Shown piece by piece: positions 43,983-52,439 of a stretch of 64,000 nt of DNA. A model generated the notes under the pieces. The model was given only the letters and a program-made list of their open reading frames with translations, made no database searches and had not been told where the DNA came from. The stretch lies in NCBI GenBank assembly GCA_000023405.1, contig CP001643.1, positions 2,790,001 through 2,854,000 of the forward strand, written 5' to 3'. Position 1 is the first letter of the stretch. Every line of letters begins with the position of its first letter. The translations under genes were made by a program, and so were the position numbers. The stretch comes from Brachybacterium faecium DSM 4810 (GTDB taxonomy: Bacteria > Actinomycetota > Actinomycetes > Actinomycetales > Dermabacteraceae).

Positions 43983-45536
43983 TCACCCCCAGACGAGGCC
44001 CAGGGAGGGCTCCTCGAGCACCGCGGAGATGTCGCGCAGCAGCTCCGCGCCCAGTGCGCCGTCGATCAGGCGGTGGTCGAAGCTCAGCGAGAGCGTGGCG
44101 ACCTGGCGCGGCACGACCTGCCCGTCCACGACCCACGGCTTCTCCTTGATCGCGCCGATGCCGAGGATCGCGGATTCGCCGGGGTTGAGGATGGGGGTGC
44201 CGGAGTCGATGTCGAACACCCCGTAGTTGGTGATCGTGATGGTGCCGTCGCGGGTGTCGCGCAGGGAGGTGCGGCCCGCGCGGGCGGTGCGGGCGAGGTC
44301 GCCGATGCCCTCGGCGAGCTCGCGCAGGGTCATCAGGTGCGCATCCTTGAGGTTCGGCACGATGAGCCCGCGCGGGGTGGCCGCGGCGATGCCGAGGTTC
44401 ACGTAGTGCTTGTAGACGATCTCCTGCGCGGCCTCGTCCCAGGAGGCGTTGACCTCCGGGTTGCGGCGGATCGCGACCAGCAGGGCCTTCGCGATCACGG
44501 CGAGCGGGCTCACCTTGATGTCGGCCCATTCCCGCGAGGCGCGCAGCTGGGCGACGATCTCCACCGCGCGGGTCATGTCGATCTCGTTGAACACGGTGAC
44601 GTGCGGGGCGGTGAAGGCGGAGGCGACCATCGCCTCGGCGGTGCGCTTGCGCACCGAGCGGATCGGCACCCGGGTGGTGCGCTCATCGGTGGTCACGCCC
44701 GAGAACGCCTGGTCGCGGGTGGTCTTCATCGCGCCGCCGAGCCCCTCCGGGGCCTGCGGCGACTCCTCGGGGAAGTAGGCGGCGTCGGTGTCGCCGCCGA
44801 TCGCGCGCTGCTGCGCGGCGAGCACGTCCTGGCGGGTGACCGTGCCCTCGGGGCCGGTGGCCAGCACCTCGTGCAGGGCGATCCCGAGATCGCGGGCGAG
44901 CTTGCGCACCGGCGGCTTGGCGAGGATGCGGTCGATGGGGACCTGCTGGTCCTCGTCGGTCCGGGCGGGTGCGGCGCGACGCCGGCGGCGGCGCTGCGGC
45001 GCGGAGCTGGCGCCGTAGCCGACGAGGTTCTTGGGCTCCTCGCTCGCGGGGGCCGCGGCGGGCGGGACCTGCTCGGCGAGCTCCTCGGCCGACGGGTCCG
45101 CCTCGGCGCCGGCGGCCTCGGCGGTCTCGGCGCCGGTGGTCTCGGAGCCGGCGTCGGAGTCGGGGCCTGCGGTGGGGCGGGCCTCGAGGTCCGAGGGGGT
45201 CTCCGCGGCCGACGGCGACGCGCCCGCGGGGGCGGGGGCCGCGCCGCCGTCGGTGTCGACCTGGAGCAGGCCCGTGCCGACGGGCACCTCGTCCCCCACC
45301 GCGACGAGGATCGCGACGACGGTGCCGGCGACGTGGCTGGGCAGCTCGACGGCGCTCTTGGCGGTCTCCACCTCGACCACCGGGGCGTTGATCTCGATCC
45401 GATCGCCCACGGCGACCTTGATCTCGAGGATCTCGGCCTCGGTGAGCCCCTCCCCGGGGTCGGTGAGGTTGATCGTGACGATCGACGAGGAACCCGTGGA
45501 GCCGGGTGACCCGGCGGAACCTGCAGCGGCATTCAT
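43983..45536 (-). CDS. 2-oxoacid dehydrogenase E2 (dihydrolipoamide acyltransferase)
   Basis: A 517-residue E2 subunit. The lipoyl domain (about 18-95) carries the lipoylated lysine K60 in ETAKSAVEL. An Ala/Glu/Pro-rich linker follows, then a peripheral E3-binding domain (PPVRKLARDLGI...GTVTRQDV) and the catalytic domain with the active-site HRLIDG (H488). The set of E1alpha, E1beta and E2 fits a branched-chain 2-oxoacid or pyruvate complex; no E3 gene is present. AAGGA lies ten bases before the ATG. Confidence 0.9.
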   Translation of the reverse strand: MNAAAGSAGSPGSTGSSSIVTINLTDPGEGLTEAEILEIKVAVGDRIEINAPVVEVETAKSAVELPSHVAGTVVAILVAVGDEVPVGTGLLQVDTDGGAAPAPAGASPSAAETPSDLEARPTAGPDSDAGSETTGAETAEAAGAEADPSAEELAEQVPPAAAPASEEPKNLVGYGASSAPQRRRRRRAAPARTDEDQQVPIDRILAKPPVRKLARDLGIALHEVLATGPEGTVTRQDVLAAQQRAIGGDTDAAYFPEESPQAPEGLGGAMKTTRDQAFSGVTTDERTTRVPIRSVRKRTAEAMVASAFTAPHVTVFNEIDMTRAVEIVAQLRASREWADIKVSPLAVIAKALLVAIRRNPEVNASWDEAAQEIVYKHYVNLGIAAATPRGLIVPNLKDAHLMTLRELAEGIGDLARTARAGRTSLRDTRDGTITITNYGVFDIDSGTPILNPGESAILGIGAIKEKPWVVDGQVVPRQVATLSLSFDHRLIDGALGAELLRDISAVLEEPSLGLVWG

Positions 45537-45610
45537 GGTCGTGATCCTTTCACGCGGGGTGCGCGTCCGTCGGGGTGCGTCGTGCGGGGTGTGTCCCTCG
45601 GGCGCGGGCG

Positions 45611-46603
45611 TCAGTGCTCGAGCAGGCGGTCCACGCCGTCGAGCACGCGGTCGAGGTCGGGCAGGTAGGCGTGCTCCATGCGGGCCGGCGGGTAGGGCAG
45701 GTGGTAGCCGCCCACGCGCAGCACCGGCGCCTCGAGGTGGTAGAAGCACTGCTCGGAGATGCGGGCGGCGATCTCGCCGCCGAGGCCGCCGAGCACCGGG
45801 GCCTCATGGGCGATCAGCAGCCGGCCGGTGCGGCGCACCGAGGCGGCGATGGTCGGGAAGTCCACCGGGGAGAGGGAGCGGGCGTCGATGACCTCGAGGT
45901 CGATCCCGTCGGCCGCGGCGGCCTGCGCGCTCTCGAGCGCGAGCGGCACGGACGGCCCCCAGGCGAGCAGGGTCGCGTCGGTGCCGGGGCGCACCACCCG
46001 GGCCTGCCAGGGCGAGAGCTCGGGGCGGTGATCGGGATCCACATCGCCCTTGACCCAGTAGCGGCGCTTGGGCTCGAGCATGATCACCGGGTCCTCGCAC
46101 TCGATGGCCTGGCGGGTCATCCAGTACGCGTCCTGCGCGGTGGCGGGGGCGAGGATCCGCAGCCCGGCGGTGTGGGCGAACAGCGCCTCGGGGCTCTCGG
46201 AGTGGTGCTCGACCGCGCCGATCCCGCCGCCGTGCGGGATGCGGATCACCAGCGGCAGGTTCACCCGGCCCGCGGTGCGGTTGTGCATCTTCGCGACCTG
46301 GGTGGTGATCTGGTTGTAGGCGGGGTAGACGAAGCCGTCGAACTGGATCTCGACCACGGGGCGGTAGCCGCGGAAGGCCAGCCCCACCGCGGTGCCGACG
46401 ATCCCGGCCTCGGCCAGCGGCGTGTCCACCACGCGCTGGTCGCCGAACTCGGCGTGCAGCCCGTCGGTGACGCGGAAGACCCCGCCCAGGGGGCCGATGT
46501 CCTCACCCATCAGCAGCACCCGCTCGTCGGCGGTCATCGCGTCGCGCAGCCCGGCGGTGATGGCCTTGGCGATCGGGAGGGTGGTGGAGGTCGTGGAGCT
46601 CAT
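45611..46603 (-). CDS. 2-oxoacid dehydrogenase E1 component, beta subunit
   Basis: A 330-residue transketolase-like beta subunit. Typical segments are LMGEDIGPLGGVFRVTDGL, DTPLAEAGIVGTAVGLAFRGYRPVVEIQ and RIPHGGGIGAVEHHSESPEA. It provides the aminopyrimidine side of the thiamine diphosphate site. The ATG overlaps the stop of the alpha gene (ATGA). Confidence 0.94.
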   Translation of the reverse strand: MSSTTSTTLPIAKAITAGLRDAMTADERVLLMGEDIGPLGGVFRVTDGLHAEFGDQRVVDTPLAEAGIVGTAVGLAFRGYRPVVEIQFDGFVYPAYNQITTQVAKMHNRTAGRVNLPLVIRIPHGGGIGAVEHHSESPEALFAHTAGLRILAPATAQDAYWMTRQAIECEDPVIMLEPKRRYWVKGDVDPDHRPELSPWQARVVRPGTDATLLAWGPSVPLALESAQAAAADGIDLEVIDARSLSPVDFPTIAASVRRTGRLLIAHEAPVLGGLGGEIAARISEQCFYHLEAPVLRVGGYHLPYPPARMEHAYLPDLDRVLDGVDRLLEH

Positions 46604-47781
46604 GCCCGGCCCTCCTCGGAGGTCGCGGTGTCGGCGGAGGGGTCGTCCTCGAACTGCGCGATGTACTCGAGGTACTCGGCGCGCTCGGCGTCGACGATCG
46701 GATGGGGCTCGGCGTAGGGGTGGTCGAACATGTGCACCGGGTCCGGGTCCTCCATGCCGTGGATGTGGTGGTGGAGCTGCATGGCGAGGTCGTGGGCCTC
46801 CTCGTCGCAGCGGGCGACGAACTGCTCGTCGATCTCGTCGAGCTGGGCGAGGTGGCGGCGCAGGCGGAGGATCGGATCCTTCGCGGCCCATTCCTCCTCC
46901 TCCGCGGCGGGGCGGTACCGCGAGGCGTCGTCGCTCGTGGTGTGCGCGGCCATGCGGTAGGTGAGCGCCTCGACGAACACGGGGCCGCGGCCGTCGCGGG
47001 CGGAGTCCAGCGCGGTGCGCACCGCGCCGAGCACGGCGAGCACGTCGTTGCCGTCCACCCGCACCGAGGGGATGCCCCAGCCGCGGGAGCGCTGCGCGAG
47101 CGGCACGCGGGACTGGACCTGGGTGGGCACCGAGATGGCCCACTGGTTGTTCTGGGTGTAGAAGACGACGGGGGCCTGGAACGAGGCGGCGAAGGTGAAG
47201 GATTCGGCGACCTCGCCCTCGCTCGAGGCGCCGTCGCCGAACAGCGCCAGCACGGCCGCGTCGGTCGAGAGGTCGCCGGTGCCGACGACCCCGTCGCGCT
47301 GCAGCCCCATCGCGTAGCCGACCGCATGCGGGGCCTGGGAGCCGAGCACGATCATGTACGGATGGGTGCGCAGCTCGTTGGGGTCCCAGCCGCCGTGGCT
47401 GATGCCGCGGAACAGCTCCAGCAGGCGCCACGGCTCGATGCCGCGCGCCCAGGCCACGCCGTGCTCGCGGTACGTGGGCACGAGGTAGTCCTGCTCGCGG
47501 GAGGCGTGGCCGGCGCCGATCTGCGCGGCCTCCTGCCCCAGCGCGCTGGCCCACAGGCCCAGCTGGCCCTGGCGCTGCAGGTTGGTGGCCTCGAGGTCCG
47601 CGCCGCGGATCATCACCATGTCGCGGTAGTAGCCGCGCAGGCGCTCGGGCGTGGCCAGGCCGCTCTCCTCGAGCACGGCGTCGAGCTCCGCGTGCGGGGT
47701 GCGGGTGCCGTCGGCCGCGAGGAGCTGGACCATCGGCTCCTCGGCCGCGACATCAGGGATCGTGGATCGGAAGATGCTCAC
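46600..47781 (-). CDS. 2-oxoacid dehydrogenase E1 component, alpha subunit
   Basis: A 393-residue alpha subunit. The thiamine diphosphate motif is GDGASSEGEVAESF...QNNQWAIS, with HTTSDDASRYR as the phosphorylation-loop region. The second half of the window YMIVLGSQAPHAVGYAMG is typical of the branched-chain type. The GTG at 47781 lies six bases after TACGCT, so the operon mRNA starts on the initiation codon. First gene of the E1alpha-E1beta-E2 operon. Confidence 0.93.
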   Translation of the reverse strand: MSIFRSTIPDVAAEEPMVQLLAADGTRTPHAELDAVLEESGLATPERLRGYYRDMVMIRGADLEATNLQRQGQLGLWASALGQEAAQIGAGHASREQDYLVPTYREHGVAWARGIEPWRLLELFRGISHGGWDPNELRTHPYMIVLGSQAPHAVGYAMGLQRDGVVGTGDLSTDAAVLALFGDGASSEGEVAESFTFAASFQAPVVFYTQNNQWAISVPTQVQSRVPLAQRSRGWGIPSVRVDGNDVLAVLGAVRTALDSARDGRGPVFVEALTYRMAAHTTSDDASRYRPAAEEEEWAAKDPILRLRRHLAQLDEIDEQFVARCDEEAHDLAMQLHHHIHGMEDPDPVHMFDHPYAEPHPIVDAERAEYLEYIAQFEDDPSADTATSEEGRA

Positions 47782-47787
47782 CGCGAC

Positions 47788-47815
47788 AGCGTAACTTACG
47801 GGACCGTAGGGTCAA
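47788..47815 (-). promoter_or_regulatory. E1alpha promoter with palindrome in the spacer
   Basis: Read leftward: TTGACC (47815-47810), 16 bases, TACGCT (47793-47788), six bases, GTG start. An inverted repeat CTTACGG (47795-47801) / CCGTAGG (47804-47810), matching at six of seven positions with a two-base centre, fills the spacer. A repressor bound there would block polymerase. Confidence 0.65.
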
Positions 47816-47863
47816 GGTGATCTGCTCCGCGTGGCGCCGGCGCGCCCTTCGTCGCGCTCCTCC

Positions 47864-49081
47864 TCATACGGGGCTCCGCCCCGTCGGCCGCTCGAGCACG
47901 AGGCGGCCGACGGGGGTGCGCGCCGACGGGTCCGGCGACAGGTCCCTCAGGCCGTGCGGGGGTGTGAGCGAGCCGAGCACCACGGGGCGCCCTGCGCCGG
48001 TGTGGGCGGTGCCGTCGGCGCGGGGCAGGGTGCCGGGCAGTCCGTGGGCGCCGAGGTAGCCGAGCACCGCCATGAGCAGGGCTTCCTTGCCGTCCGCGGG
48101 GATGCCGAGACCGTCGGCGTCCTGCAGCGGCACCGGGCCCAGGTGCGCGGCCAGCCGCTGCCGCAGCAGGGGGTTGCGGATCCCGCCGCCGGAGGCGACC
48201 ACGCGGGTCGCGCCGAACGGGGCGATGCCCTCGGCGATGGTGGTGGCGGTGAGCTCGACGAGGGTGGCGAGCAGGTCCGGCAGGCTCAGCGCCTCGAGCC
48301 TGCGGGCACCGAGCCGGCGCTGCACGTATCCCGCGTCGAAGTGCTCGCGCCCGGTGGAACGGGGCAGGGGGCGGGCGTAGAAGGGATCGGCGCGCAGGAG
48401 CGCGAGCGCCTCCGGGTCGACGGCGCCGGTGCGGGCCAGGGCGGCGTCGACGTCGGCGGGGCGGCCGGTCGCGGCGTGCACGGCCGCGTCCAGCAGCGCG
48501 TTGCCCGGGCCGAGGTCCCCGGCGATCACGTCCCCCGCGCCGAGCACGGTGACGTTCGCGATCCCGCCGATGTTCAGCACCGCGGTGCGCTCCCCTGCCG
48601 CGCCGCCCAGCAGCAGCTGGTCGAGGATGGGCACCAGCGGCGCGCCCTGACCGCCGGCGGCGACATCGCCCGCGCGCAGGTCGTGCAGCACGGGGGTGGA
48701 GGTCGCCTCGGCGAGGCGGGAGGCGTCGCCGATCTGCAGGGTGGCGTGCACGCTCCCGTCGCGCGCGACGTCGTGGTGGAGGGTCTGGCCGTGGAGGGCG
48801 ATCAGGTCGGCGCCGCCGTGGCGGGCGAGCACGCGGGCGGCGGCCTGCGCGAAGGCGGTGCCGGTCGCGGCGTGGAGCCGGTTCCAGGCGGCGACGTCGG
48901 CCGGGGCGGGCGGCAGCACGGCGCGCAGCGCGTCGCGGGTGGCGGCGGGCCAGGGCTCCTCGCCGACGTGCAGCAGGCGGGCGCGCAGGGTGGCGGGGTC
49001 CTCCGGGTCGCGGTCGAACTCTGCCAGGACCACGTCGATCGCGTCGAGGCTGGTGCCGGACATCATCCCCAGCACCCGCAT
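47864..49081 (-). CDS. anmK: Anhydro-N-acetylmuramic acid kinase
   Basis: Opens and phosphorylates 1,6-anhydroMurNAc to MurNAc-6-phosphate with ATP. The 405 residues show the family start MSGTSLDAIDVVLAEF, ALHGQTLHH, NIGGIANVT and GDLGPGNALLDAAV. The stop of nagZ and its ATG overlap (TGATG). Last gene of the importer-NagZ-AnmK operon; its product is the substrate of MurQ. Confidence 0.94.
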   Translation of the reverse strand: MRVLGMMSGTSLDAIDVVLAEFDRDPEDPATLRARLLHVGEEPWPAATRDALRAVLPPAPADVAAWNRLHAATGTAFAQAAARVLARHGGADLIALHGQTLHHDVARDGSVHATLQIGDASRLAEATSTPVLHDLRAGDVAAGGQGAPLVPILDQLLLGGAAGERTAVLNIGGIANVTVLGAGDVIAGDLGPGNALLDAAVHAATGRPADVDAALARTGAVDPEALALLRADPFYARPLPRSTGREHFDAGYVQRRLGARRLEALSLPDLLATLVELTATTIAEGIAPFGATRVVASGGGIRNPLLRQRLAAHLGPVPLQDADGLGIPADGKEALLMAVLGYLGAHGLPGTLPRADGTAHTGAGRPVVLGSLTPPHGLRDLSPDPSARTPVGRLVLERPTGRSPV

Positions 49082-50640
49082 CAGCGCGCGCTCCCGAGCA
49101 GCAGCGCGGCGACGGCGCGCATCATGGTGCGGCCCGCGCCGTGGGCGAGCACCAGATGGCGGTGGTCGGGGGCGGCATCGGGCACGCCGGTGTGGACCAC
49201 GATCGTGTCCGGGCGGCGGGCCAGCAGCGCGGCCAGGCGCCGCCCCTCGTCCTCGTCGCTGCGGGGCAGTCGGGTCAGGGCGAGCAGCGGGGCCCCCGCG
49301 CCGGCGGAACCCGGGAAGAGCGGAGAGTGCGGAGAGCCCGGGGCACCAGGGGCGTCAGGAATGTCGGGGGCGGCGGGGATGCCCAGGGGGCCGCCCTGCT
49401 CGCTCTGGCCGCTCGGATCCGCTTCCTCGGCCTGGACCCCGCGCTCCTGCAGGGCGGTCACGAGCTGCTGGCCGCGGGCGCCGGAGGCGTGCTGGGCGCG
49501 CCTCCGCAGGTCGAGGACCACGGCGGGCCCCGGGTCGAGGTGCGCGTGGCGGCCGTGCACGGCGCGGGCGGCGGCCTCGGCACCGAGCTGCTCGGCGTGG
49601 CGCAGCGCCTCCTCGAGCGGCGGGGCGGGGACGAAGCGGCGCCGGGTGCGCAGGGACCGCAGCCGCTCGCGGGTGCACCCGGCACGGTCCCGGAGCGTCT
49701 CGCGCGTGAGCCGCCCCTCGGCCACGGCGGCGCTCAGCGCGTCATGGGCCTCGCGGAGCATCTGCTGGTCGTCGCGGCGCAGCGAGGTGCCCAGGCACAG
49801 CAGATCCGCGCCGGCCTCGATCGCGCGCACCGCGGCCGCGCCGTCCCCGGGAGCGGCGGTCACGGCCGCCATGTCCAGGGCATCGGTGATGACCAGGCCG
49901 TGGAAGCTGCCGCCCACGGCGCGGTCCAGCAGCGGTCTCGACCAGGGGGCGAGGGAGGCGGGACCCTCGCCGAAGGCGGGCACGAGCACGTGGGCGGTCA
50001 TCACGCAGTCCAGCCACGGGGCGATCCGCCACGGCGCCAGGTGCTCCCGCTCGAAACGGCGGGCGTCCAGGTCGATCCGGGGCAGTGCGGTGTGGGAGTC
50101 GGTGGCGGTCGCGCCGTGGCCCGGGAAGTGCTTGGCGCACGTGCCCAGGCCCGCCTCGATCAGCCCGGTGGCGAAGGCTCGGGCGTGGGCGGCGACCCGG
50201 TCGGGGTCGTCGCCGAAGGCGCGGGTGCCGATCACGGGGTTCGCGGGATCGGTGGAGACGTCCAGCACGGGGGCGAGGTCGAGGTCGACGTCGCAGGCGG
50301 CCAGCACGTCGCCCAGGGCGCTGCCGACGTGGCGGGTCAGCTCGATGTCGTCCACCTCCCCCAGCGCCCAGGCGGTGGGCAGGGAGGAGCCGGTGGCCGC
50401 CTGCACCCGGGTGACGTCCCCGCCCTCCTCGTCGATGGCGACCACGCAGTGCTCGGCCCGGGCGTGGATGGCGCGGGCGAGGCGGGCGGTGGTCTGCGGA
50501 TCCGGGGTGTTGTGGCCGAACAGGATCAGCGAGGCCAGGCCCGCGTCGAGCACCTCCCCCACCCAGTCGGGCAGCTCGGTGCCGGTGAAGGGGGCCATCA
50601 TCACCCCGAGCACGTCGGGGTCCCAGGAGGTGCGTGCCAT
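49081..50640 (-). CDS. nagZ: Beta-N-acetylglucosaminidase, glycoside hydrolase family 3
   Basis: Removes GlcNAc from GlcNAc-anhydroMurNAc or muropeptides. The catalytic domain (1-335) has the NagZ signature KHFPGHGATATDSHTALP, containing the His/Asp general acid pair, and VITDALDMAAV with the nucleophile aspartate. Residues 340-519 form a second domain with an Ala/Pro/Gly-rich insertion at about 440-475. There is no signal peptide, so it is cytosolic and acts on imported sugar. Its ATG is three bases after the permease stop. Confidence 0.92.
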   Translation of the reverse strand: MARTSWDPDVLGVMMAPFTGTELPDWVGEVLDAGLASLILFGHNTPDPQTTARLARAIHARAEHCVVAIDEEGGDVTRVQAATGSSLPTAWALGEVDDIELTRHVGSALGDVLAACDVDLDLAPVLDVSTDPANPVIGTRAFGDDPDRVAAHARAFATGLIEAGLGTCAKHFPGHGATATDSHTALPRIDLDARRFEREHLAPWRIAPWLDCVMTAHVLVPAFGEGPASLAPWSRPLLDRAVGGSFHGLVITDALDMAAVTAAPGDGAAAVRAIEAGADLLCLGTSLRRDDQQMLREAHDALSAAVAEGRLTRETLRDRAGCTRERLRSLRTRRRFVPAPPLEEALRHAEQLGAEAAARAVHGRHAHLDPGPAVVLDLRRRAQHASGARGQQLVTALQERGVQAEEADPSGQSEQGGPLGIPAAPDIPDAPGAPGSPHSPLFPGSAGAGAPLLALTRLPRSDEDEGRRLAALLARRPDTIVVHTGVPDAAPDHRHLVLAHGAGRTMMRAVAALLLGSAR

Positions 50641-50643
50641 GCC

Positions 50644-51471
50644 TCAGCCTTTCACGGCACCGGCGGTCATGCCCTGGGCGAGGTTGCGCTGGACCAGCAC
50701 GAAGAAGATCACCACGGGCAGGGTGATGATCGTCGAGGCGGCCATCACCGAGCCCCAGTCCGCGGTGTTCTGGGTGAAGAAGGTCCGCAGCCCCACGCCC
50801 ACGGTGTACTTCGCGCTGTCCTGCATGAACGTCAGCGCGAAGATGAACTCGTTCCACGCCGTGATGAAGGAGAACACGGAGGTCGCCACCAGGCCCGGGG
50901 CCACGAGCGGCAGCAGCACGGAGCGGAACATGCGGAACCAGGTGGCGCCGTCGATGTATGCCGCCTCCTCGAGCTCGCGCGGGACCGCGGCGACGAAGCC
51001 GCGCAGGTTCCAGATCGCGAAGGCGAGGGAGAAGCCGACGTAGACGATGATCAGCCCCAGCAGGGAGTTGAGCATGTTGAGGTTCCTCGCCTGGAGGAAC
51101 AGCGGGATGACCAGCGCCTCAAGCGGCACCATCTGCACCATGAGCACCATGATCAGCACCTGGGTGCGCAGGCGGAAGCGGAAGCGGGCCACGGCCACGG
51201 CCGCGAGCAGCGCGATCACCCCCGAGAGCAGCACGGTGCCCAGGGCCACCACCACCGAGACCCGCACGAAGCGCAGGAACCCGGCGTCGACCAGCACGTA
51301 CCGGAAGTGCTCCAGGGTGAAGCCGCTGGGCAGCAGGCTCGCGCCGCGCGAGAGGGGGCTGGTGTCCACCGCGGTGGAGAGCATCCAGTAGAAGGGGAAC
51401 AGGCTCAGCGAGAGGAGCACCACCACGCCGATCGCCTTGCCGGCCGTGGAGGCGGGGGTCCGACGATTCAC
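50644..51471 (-). CDS. Sugar ABC transporter permease, MalG type
   Basis: A 275-residue permease with six helices and the EAA loop ELEEAAYIDGATWFRMFRSVLLP, which contacts the ATPase. The GTG at 51471 overlaps the upstream permease stop (GTGA) and is preceded by GGAGGAG. Third gene of the importer operon. Confidence 0.92.
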   Translation of the reverse strand: MNRRTPASTAGKAIGVVVLLSLSLFPFYWMLSTAVDTSPLSRGASLLPSGFTLEHFRYVLVDAGFLRFVRVSVVVALGTVLLSGVIALLAAVAVARFRFRLRTQVLIMVLMVQMVPLEALVIPLFLQARNLNMLNSLLGLIIVYVGFSLAFAIWNLRGFVAAVPRELEEAAYIDGATWFRMFRSVLLPLVAPGLVATSVFSFITAWNEFIFALTFMQDSAKYTVGVGLRTFFTQNTADWGSVMAASTIITLPVVIFFVLVQRNLAQGMTAGAVKG

Positions 51472-52439
51472 AGCTCCTCCTCCTTCATCAGGGTGCGGAT
51501 GTAGACCACGGAGATCACCAGCAGGAGCGCGGTCAGCAGCACCGCGATCGTGGAGCCCATCCCGTACTCGCCCTGGGCGAAGGACTGGGTGTAGGACCAC
51601 ACGCCGAGGTTCATCACCTCGCGGCTGGTGCCGTCGCCGCCGGGCATGAGGTAGATCTGCACGAAGACCTTGAAGTCCCAGATCGTCGAGAGGATCACGC
51701 AGACGGCGATGATGGGCCGCAGGGTGGGGACGGTGACGTTCCAGAAGCGGCCCCAGGCGGTCGCGCCGTCCATCGCCGCGGCCTCGTAATGCTCCTGCGG
51801 GACGGTCATGAGGCCGGCCAGCATCGTCACGGCGATGAAGGGGAAGCCGTGGTAGACCACGTTGATCGTGGCGATCCCGTAGAACGTCCAGCGGTTGGTG
51901 AACCAGTTGTAGCTGCCGGCCTCCATGAGCCCGAGCCCGTCGAGCGAGGAGATCACCAGGCCGGACTGGGGATCGAAGAGCCACACGAAGATGTAGGTGC
52001 CGGTCAGGGCCGGCACCGCCCAGGCGACCATGATCGCGGTGGTGCAGATCGAGCGCCACACGGTGCCCAACGAGTTGAGGAACAGCGCGACCGAGGTGCC
52101 CACGATCATCGTGAGCACCACGCACACGGTGGCGAAGCCGACCGTGTTGGGCAGCACGGTCTTCCACAGGAACGGGTTGGTGAGGACCTGGACGTAGTTG
52201 TCCAGGCCCACGTAGTTGCTCTCGCCGCGCAGGAGGTTGCGCAGCTGGTAGTCCTGCAGGGACAGGTTCAGCACCCGCAGCATGGGCCACAGCAGCAGCA
52301 CCCCGAGCACGATCAGGCCGGGGGCGAGCAGGAGCCAGGGCGCGGCGCCGCGCCGTGCGCGGCGCCCCAGCGGGACGGTGCGGCGGGTCAGCCCCGCCGC
52401 ACCGTCCCCCCGGTGCTCGTCGGTCAGGGTCTGGCTCAT
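51468..52439 (-). CDS. Sugar ABC transporter permease, MalF type
   Basis: A 323-residue permease with six to seven helices and the EAA loop HYEAAAMDGATAWGRFWNVTVPTL. It overlaps the binding-protein stop by four bases. Forms the membrane pore with the next gene product. No ATPase gene lies in the operon, so a shared MsiK-like ATPase is implied. Confidence 0.92.
   Translation of the reverse strand: MSQTLTDEHRGDGAAGLTRRTVPLGRRARRGAAPWLLLAPGLIVLGVLLLWPMLRVLNLSLQDYQLRNLLRGESNYVGLDNYVQVLTNPFLWKTVLPNTVGFATVCVVLTMIVGTSVALFLNSLGTVWRSICTTAIMVAWAVPALTGTYIFVWLFDPQSGLVISSLDGLGLMEAGSYNWFTNRWTFYGIATINVVYHGFPFIAVTMLAGLMTVPQEHYEAAAMDGATAWGRFWNVTVPTLRPIIAVCVILSTIWDFKVFVQIYLMPGGDGTSREVMNLGVWSYTQSFAQGEYGMGSTIAVLLTALLLVISVVYIRTLMKEEEL

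Noticed and set aside
47831-51043. 1070-codon rightward open frame opposite anmK and nagZ
   Set aside because: Antisense shadow; the minus-strand genes carry catalytic motifs and ribosome sites.
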